A stretch of DNA of 10,425 bases from Alphaproteobacteria bacterium (GTDB lineage: Bacteria; Pseudomonadota; Alphaproteobacteria; Rhizobiales; Beijerinckiaceae). The DNA is taken from positions 1 to 10,425 of the forward strand of contig RFXE01000047.1 in the NCBI GenBank assembly GCA_009921785.1, read 5' to 3'. A model generated the notes under the pieces. The model did no database searches, had not been told where the DNA came from, and saw nothing but the letters and a program-made list of their open reading frames with translations. Shown in pieces: positions 6,186-10,425 of the stretch (the stretch's first letter is position 1; each line of letters starts with the position of its first letter). The position numbers were made by a program, and so were the translations under genes.

Positions 6186-7409
6186 TCAAGTATCATGCGG
6201 TGTGATCAAATGATCGCGCTTTCGCAGTGACGGGAAAAACCACGCCCAGAGCGCGACGACAACAATTGATCCGAGGCCACCAACAATAACTGAAGGCACC
6301 GTGCCGAGTGCCGCCGCCATCATACCGCTTTCAAATTCACCCAATTCATTCGACGCGCCGATAAAGACGGTCGATACGGCCGATACACGGCCCCGCATCG
6401 CGTCCGGTGTTTCCGCTTGCACAAGCGTCTGCCGGACATAGACGCTGATCATATCGGACGCGCCGAGTACAAACAAAGCACCCATCGAGAGATAGAGATT
6501 TGTCGAAACGCCAAAGATGATCGTTGCTAAACCGAAAATCGCTACAGAGACCAACATGCGTGAGCCCGCTTTCCGCTCAAGCGGAAACCGCGCCAGCATC
6601 ACACCCATCAGGACCGCACCGAGCGACGGCATGGCGCGCAAAAGACCCAAGCCCCACGGTCCCGTCATCAAAATATCGCGCGCGTAAATCGGAAGAAGCG
6701 CCGTGGCACCTCCCAAAAGCACCGCGAAGAGATCAAGCGAAATCGCACCGAGGATCACCGGCTTCTCGCGCATGAAACGAATGCCCGCAAGCGCGGCCGT
6801 CAGCGTTGCGGGTTCGCGTTTTTGCGGCGCGCGGCGGGTCTTGATGGCAAAAAGCGAGAATGCCGCAGAGACAAACATTAAAGCGGCAACGGCAAAAACG
6901 ATTTGCGGCCCCAGCGCATAAAGAAGACCGCCTAAAGCCGGTCCAACAATGGACGCCGTCTGCCAAGCCGATGTGCTCCAAGAAATACCATTCGGCAGCG
7001 CCTCGCGTGGCACGAGCGTCGGCATCAAGGCTTGCGTCGCAGGATTTGAAAAAGACCGCGCAATGCCCAAAAGCACCGTCAGTGCATAAACCGCATAAAG
7101 CGCATCGCGCCCAATCGACGCGCATATGATTAAGCCTACGGATGCAAGCGTAATGAGAGCGTAGCAGGCTATGGCGATTTTGCGGCGGTCGAATTGATCC
7201 GCCACATGGCCGGACACGAGCGACATCAAGAGAACCGGAAAGAAAGAGGCAAGCCCAATTAAACCGAGTGCAAAGGCGCTTTCGGTCATGGCGTAAACGA
7301 GCCAGCCGAGCGCCACCACTTCCATCTGATGGCCAAGCGCCGATAAAACGCGCGAGGCAAAGAAAAAGCGATAATCGCGCGACGCGAAGGCAGAAGAGGA
7401 TGAGGACAC
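6186..7409 (-). CDS. MFS transporter, EntS/MFS_3-like exporter, 407 aa
   Basis: Integral membrane transporter of the major facilitator superfamily, probably a proton-driven exporter. The N-terminal FASRDYRFFFASRVLSALGHQMEVVALGWLVYAMTESAFALGLIGLASFFP is the wording of the MFS_3 / enterobactin-exporter-like group. The loop between membrane segments 2 and 3 has motif A as GHVADQFDRRK (residues 67-77). Hydrophobic segments run through the whole length, fitting about 12 helices. The substrate is unknown, and no siderophore or drug-resistance gene is nearby. The start is GTG at 7409, with AAGAGA 5 nt upstream. The gene starts 27 nt after gyrB and is probably read through from it, unless the hairpin at the gyrB end stops transcription. 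A TATAAA in the gap could belong to its own promoter, but its -35 is poor. It ends 13 nt from the convergent rmuC stop, with no clear terminator between them. Confidence 0.88.
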   Translation of the reverse strand: MSSSSSAFASRDYRFFFASRVLSALGHQMEVVALGWLVYAMTESAFALGLIGLASFFPVLLMSLVSGHVADQFDRRKIAIACYALITLASVGLIICASIGRDALYAVYALTVLLGIARSFSNPATQALMPTLVPREALPNGISWSTSAWQTASIVGPALGGLLYALGPQIVFAVAALMFVSAAFSLFAIKTRRAPQKREPATLTAALAGIRFMREKPVILGAISLDLFAVLLGGATALLPIYARDILMTGPWGLGLLRAMPSLGAVLMGVMLARFPLERKAGSRMLVSVAIFGLATIIFGVSTNLYLSMGALFVLGASDMISVYVRQTLVQAETPDAMRGRVSAVSTVFIGASNELGEFESGMMAAALGTVPSVIVGGLGSIVVVALWAWFFPSLRKRDHLITPHDT

Positions 7410-7436
7410 GAAGGTCTCTTATTTATAAACTAAAAC

Positions 7437-9860
7437 TCACACATCCAAATTCGCAACGCTTAGCGCGTTGGTTTGGATGAATTCGCGACGCGGCTCGACA
7501 ACATCGCCCATGAGTTTTGTGAAGATGTCATCCGCATCAACCGCTTCACGCACTCTAACTTGCAAGAGCGACCGCACATTGCGGTCAAGCGTTGTTTCCC
7601 ACAATTGCTCAGGGTTCATTTCACCCAAGCCTTTATAGCGCTGCATGGAGAGACCCTTGCGGCCAACGGCCGTCACGGCATCAAACAAAGCAACAGGTCC
7701 AGTGACAACCGTGTCATCACCCTTGCGCGAAAGTGCCGCCGGCTGGCTATAGACATCACCGAGCGTTGCGGAGTGTTCTGAGAGTTTCATCGCGTCTGCA
7801 GAGGCAAGCAAAGCTTGATCCAAATTGGCAACCTGCTTCACGCCGCGCACGATACGCTCGAGACTATACCCATTCTTCTCTATGCGACCGGTCCATCCGC
7901 GTTCTGTATCTTCAGCCAACGCATCAAGCCGTGCCGCCAATGCGGTAACGCCTTGTTCGGCGGCCGCCACATCAGTGATGGGTTTCAACAGACCTTCAAT
8001 AGCCGCCTGTTCAACAATCGTCTTGTCATAACGCGAGTGTAATCCGCCGAGCACCGTGCGCACGAGACGCGATTCATCGATCAGTTTTTTGAGATCAAGA
8101 CCCGAACGCTCTTCGCCCGACGCCAGGCGCAAAATCGCGCCTTCAATGCCGTTGTCGATGAGATAATCTTCAAGCGCGCGTTCGTCTTTCACATATTGCT
8201 GCGATTTGCCGCGCGTTACTTTGTAAAGCGGGGGCTGCGCAATATAGAGATGACCACGCTCAATCAATTCCGGCATTTGGCGGAAGAAGAAAGTCAAAAG
8301 CAACGTACGAATATGCGAGCCGTCAACGTCAGCATCCGTCATGATGATGATTTTATGATAGCGCAATTTATCGACATTGAATTCGTCTTTGCCAATGCCC
8401 GTGCCGAGCGCGGTAATCAGCGTGCCGATTTCTTGGCTCGACAGCATCTTGTCGAAGCGCGCACGTTCAACATTCAAAATTTTACCACGCAGCGGCAAAA
8501 CGGCTTGATATTCGCGGTTGCGGCCCTGTTTCGCCGAGCCACCGGCCGAGTCACCCTCGACGATGAAGATTTCAGCATTGGCTGGATCACGTTCCTGACA
8601 ATCCGCAAGCTTGCCGGGAAGATTGGCAACATCAAGCGCGCCTTTGCGCCGTGTGAGTTCACGCGCTTTGCGCGCCGCTTCACGCGCCGCCGCTGCTTCC
8701 ACCACTTTGCCGACAATGGTTTTGGCATCGGCAGGATGTTCTTCAAACCATGTCGCCAGCGATTCACCGAGCGCGCTTTCCACAACAGGGCGCACTTCGG
8801 ACGAAACGAGCTTATCTTTTGTTTGCGAGGAGAATTTTGGATCAGGCACTTTCACCGATAAAATGGCGGTGAGGCCTTCACGCGTATCATCGCCCGTCAG
8901 CGTGACTTTTTCTTTTTTCGTGATGCCGGACTGCTCGGCGTAATTTGTAACCTGACGCGTGAGCGCACCACGGAAGCCCGCCAAATGCGTACCGCCATCG
9001 CGCTGCGGAATGTTGTTTGTGAAGCACAACACATTCTCATGGTAGGAATCATTCCACCACATCGCGACTTCGACGGTGATTCCGTCTTTTTCCGTCGTTA
9101 CATAAATCGGGTCGGTGATCAGCGGTGATTTTGCACGGTCGAGATAACGCGTAAACGCAATCAACCCGCCTTCATAAACCATGTCCTCGACTTTTGTTTC
9201 AGAACGACGCGAGTCAGTTAGGACAATTCGCACGCCTGAATTCAAAAAGGCCAATTCGCGCAAGCGATGCTCAAGCGTCGCATAATCAAACTCGACCATC
9301 GTGAAGGTTTCGGCAGACGGCTTAAATGTAACTTCGGTGCCATTGCGTTGATCAGTGGTGCCAATCACTTTCAACGGCGCGTCGGCAACACCATGGGTGA
9401 AGCTCATCGCGTGTTCTTGCCCGCCGCGCCGAATGCGAAGCTTCAGCCATTCAGAGAGCGCGTTGACGACTGACACGCCGACGCCATGAAGGCCGCCGGA
9501 AACTTTATAGGAGTTCTGGTCGAATTTCCCGCCCGCATGGAGCTGGGTCATGATCACTTCGGCGGTGGAAACGCCCTCGGAGGGGTGAATATCTGTCGGA
9601 ATACCGCGACCATTATCGGTGACCGTCACTGAGCCGTCGGCATTCAACGTCACCGTCACAAGGTCGGCATGGCCGGCGAGCGCCTCGTCAATCGCGTTGT
9701 CGACAACCTCATAGACCATGTGATGCAGGCCGGAGCCGTCATCAGTGTCGCCGATATACATTCCTGGGCGTTTACGTACGGCATCTAACCCCTTCAAAAC
9801 CTTGATGGATTCGGCTCCATAGGCTTCGGCGGCCTCGTCGCGGCGGTCTGAATCGGTCAT
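7437..9860 (-). CDS. gyrB: DNA gyrase subunit B, 807 aa
   Basis: ATPase subunit of the A2B2 gyrase that introduces negative supercoils into DNA. The GHKL ATPase domain shows E51 (catalytic, in YEVVDNAIDEA), D82 in TDNGRGIP and the GGLHGVGVSVVNAL lid (122-135). The transducer domain follows. The TOPRIM domain shows IVEGDSAGGSAKQGRNREYQAVLPLRGKILNVE (433-465; E435) and MTDADVDGSHIRTLL (507-521; D509, D511). The long insert typical of Gram-negative GyrB lies at about 560-735, and RYKGLGEMNPEQLWETTLDR (741-760) forms the GyrA-binding tail. Full length. By offset from E. coli numbering, the aminocoumarin-site Arg136 is conserved (R145) and D426 is conserved (D437), while K447 is Arg (R458), a natural difference. 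The ATG at 9860 has AGGA 10 nt upstream, a rather long spacing. Neither dnaN nor recF lies next to it; an MFS gene follows. Confidence 0.98.
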   Translation of the reverse strand: MTDSDRRDEAAEAYGAESIKVLKGLDAVRKRPGMYIGDTDDGSGLHHMVYEVVDNAIDEALAGHADLVTVTLNADGSVTVTDNGRGIPTDIHPSEGVSTAEVIMTQLHAGGKFDQNSYKVSGGLHGVGVSVVNALSEWLKLRIRRGGQEHAMSFTHGVADAPLKVIGTTDQRNGTEVTFKPSAETFTMVEFDYATLEHRLRELAFLNSGVRIVLTDSRRSETKVEDMVYEGGLIAFTRYLDRAKSPLITDPIYVTTEKDGITVEVAMWWNDSYHENVLCFTNNIPQRDGGTHLAGFRGALTRQVTNYAEQSGITKKEKVTLTGDDTREGLTAILSVKVPDPKFSSQTKDKLVSSEVRPVVESALGESLATWFEEHPADAKTIVGKVVEAAAAREAARKARELTRRKGALDVANLPGKLADCQERDPANAEIFIVEGDSAGGSAKQGRNREYQAVLPLRGKILNVERARFDKMLSSQEIGTLITALGTGIGKDEFNVDKLRYHKIIIMTDADVDGSHIRTLLLTFFFRQMPELIERGHLYIAQPPLYKVTRGKSQQYVKDERALEDYLIDNGIEGAILRLASGEERSGLDLKKLIDESRLVRTVLGGLHSRYDKTIVEQAAIEGLLKPITDVAAAEQGVTALAARLDALAEDTERGWTGRIEKNGYSLERIVRGVKQVANLDQALLASADAMKLSEHSATLGDVYSQPAALSRKGDDTVVTGPVALFDAVTAVGRKGLSMQRYKGLGEMNPEQLWETTLDRNVRSLLQVRVREAVDADDIFTKLMGDVVEPRREFIQTNALSVANLDV
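7442..7479 (-). terminator. Strong interrupted hairpin at the 3' end of gyrB, possible terminator or mRNA 3'-end structure
   Basis: In the gyrB messenger, CATCCAAA pairs with TTTGGATG (plus positions 7472-7479 and 7442-7449; 8 bp). Inside it CAACGC pairs with GCGTTG (7465-7470 and 7454-7459; 6 bp) around the 5-nt loop GCTAA. A 1-by-4 internal loop separates the two stems. The structure uses the codons for IQTNALSVANLD and ends two bases before the stop codon. After 6 nt comes a T-rich run (TTTTAGTTT, 7435-7427). This resembles an intrinsic terminator lying inside the coding sequence, but the T-run is late and broken. Part of the pairing follows from conserved protein sequence, so function is unproven. 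Confidence 0.4.
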
Positions 9861-10158
9861 TGAGGAGATGTCCTGGCGGGTAATCGTGCGGAACGCATTG
9901 ATTCGTCTTTATTTTTCTACCCTATTTTGGCTGTGGTTTCACCTTAGAAGAGTCCCTCCCCCGAAACTCTCCCCACCTCGTTACCGGCCGATCATACGAG
10001 GCCGAAAGCAGGGCTTGCCCGTCCTCGGGGGTAACATTTGTGCCGTTGAATTTACGAAAATCATGGCTTGCCGAGCGGGGGGCTTCGCGCATACCTTTTG
10101 CGTCACGCTTGAGACTGTTAGGATTAATTGACAGTATGAAGCGTCAGAGGAAATTTAC
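9861..10158. other. Intergenic region between divergent gyrB and the oxidoreductase gene
   Basis: A 298-nt region that must hold start signals for both flanking genes. The gyrB-proximal part (about 9899-9930) is AT-rich, but I could not find a convincing -35/-10 pair for gyrB. On the plus side a weak pair TTGAGA (10109-10114) and CAGTAT (10132-10137), 17 nt apart, could serve the oxidoreductase gene; confidence in it is low. Short inverted repeats occur: AGAGT/ACTCT (9949-9953, 9966-9970), CCTCG/CGAGG (9976-9980, 9997-10001) and CGGCC/GGCCG (9985-9989, 10000-10004). The last two overlap and exclude each other. An open frame runs through on the plus strand, but its translation resembles no protein I know and it has no ribosome site. 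No tRNA or recognised riboswitch is seen. Confidence 0.5.
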
Positions 10159-10425
10159 ATGATAGCGCGCGTTTCTCCGCTTTTAGCTGACCTGACCCGC
10201 CGCGAGGCCGAGGGTCGTCCGGTCTCCATCGGCGTGGTTGGCGCGGGGCAAATGGGCACCGATCTCGCTGTTCAGATCGCTCGCATTCCGGGGATGAGAT
10301 TGGGCGGGATCGCCGTTCGCAATATCGGCAATGCCATCGACATGGCGGTCAGCGTCGGCCATAGGCGCGACCGGGTTGTTACGGCCAAAACCTCCTCAGC
10401 CATCGATTCCGCCATCGAGCGGGGC
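10159..10425 (+). CDS. NAD(P)-binding Rossmann-fold oxidoreductase, N-terminal part (SAF-domain / homoserine dehydrogenase-like suspected)
   Basis: The first 89 codons of a gene that continues past the window. The ATG at 10159 has a good AGAGGA (10146-10151) 7 nt upstream. After a 22-residue lead (LLADLTRREAEGRPV) comes a dinucleotide-binding fold: SIGVVGAGQMGTDLAVQI at 23-40, with the GxGxxG glycines at G28, G30 and G33. Then follow PGMRLGGIAVRN (44-55) and a further alternating helix/strand pattern. The lead plus the PGM-x-L-x-x-I-x-x-R wording recalls the oxidoreductases that pair a homoserine-dehydrogenase-like NAD domain with a C-terminal SAF domain, probably acting on sugar acids. That family call is from memory and cannot be checked without the C-terminus; a Gfo/Idh/MocA-type enzyme is the alternative. 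Positions 10201-10425 have about 65% GC by hand count, higher than most sampled stretches of this window. Divergent from gyrB. Confidence 0.7.
   Translation, partial: MIARVSPLLADLTRREAEGRPVSIGVVGAGQMGTDLAVQIARIPGMRLGGIAVRNIGNAIDMAVSVGHRRDRVVTAKTSSAIDSAIERG

Noticed and set aside
8196..8861. A 221-codon open frame opposite gyrB
   Set aside because: It is the mirror of the highly conserved TOPRIM part of gyrB; its sequence looks like reverse-strand translation rich in Arg and Phe, without domain motifs.
9868..10131. An 87-codon open frame on the plus strand upstream of gyrB
   Set aside because: It has no ribosome-binding site, resembles no known protein, and lies in the promoter region of two divergent genes.
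10128..10156. A perfect TTGACA as a -35 element for the oxidoreductase gene
   Set aside because: With 17-nt spacing the -10 would be AAATTT, a poor match, and transcription would begin at or after the ATG, leaving out the good AGAGGA ribosome site that lies in the spacer.
1..10425. A defence, mobile-element, CRISPR or biosynthetic system hidden in the window
   Set aside because: Every long stretch is accounted for by recognised housekeeping or transporter genes in compact order; no transposase, integrase, direct-repeat array or tRNA was seen.

Overview
This is an ordinary chromosomal housekeeping segment of an alphaproteobacterium, most likely in or near the Hyphomicrobiales (Rhizobiales). 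The indications are the def-fmt-truA cluster read away from a divergent rmuC, a four-cysteine DUF1289 protein beside a CobS/CobV-type cobalamin synthase, and an 807-residue GyrB ending in an ...ANLDV tail. The assignment rests on protein style and gene order recalled from knowledge, not on a database search. Base composition is moderate and uneven.

Layout. Positions 1-1613 (+): the 3' part of dusA (tRNA dihydrouridine synthase A), then a TauE/SafE-type membrane transporter 24 nt downstream. Positions 1630-4930 (-): a tightly packed gene string, in transcription order def, fmt, truA, cobS, DUF1289, with gaps of 10, -1, 18 and 19 nt. Positions 5045-6172 (+): rmuC, divergent from def. Positions 6186-9860 (-): gyrB followed 27 nt later by an MFS exporter; the exporter converges on rmuC. 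Positions 9861-10158: the intergenic region upstream of gyrB. Positions 10159-10425 (+): the first 89 codons of a Rossmann-fold NAD(P)-binding oxidoreductase that runs off the window.

How the genes work together. def and fmt are the two ends of the N-formylmethionine cycle: Fmt formylates initiator Met-tRNA and Def removes the formyl group from nascent proteins. truA and dusA modify tRNA. cobS makes the last membrane-associated step of cobalamin assembly and appears added to the end of the translation/tRNA operon with a small zinc-ribbon-like or Fe-S-like protein. gyrB and rmuC act on DNA topology and stability. The two transporters have unknown substrates.

I found no tRNA, rRNA, CRISPR array, transposon, prophage gene or defence system. 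I do not see a new multi-gene system here. The most interesting signals are regulatory: a 14-bp interrupted hairpin encoded by the last codons of gyrB, and a good promoter for def placed so that its transcript would start at or next to the def start codon, with a perfect 7-bp inverted repeat across its -10 element.
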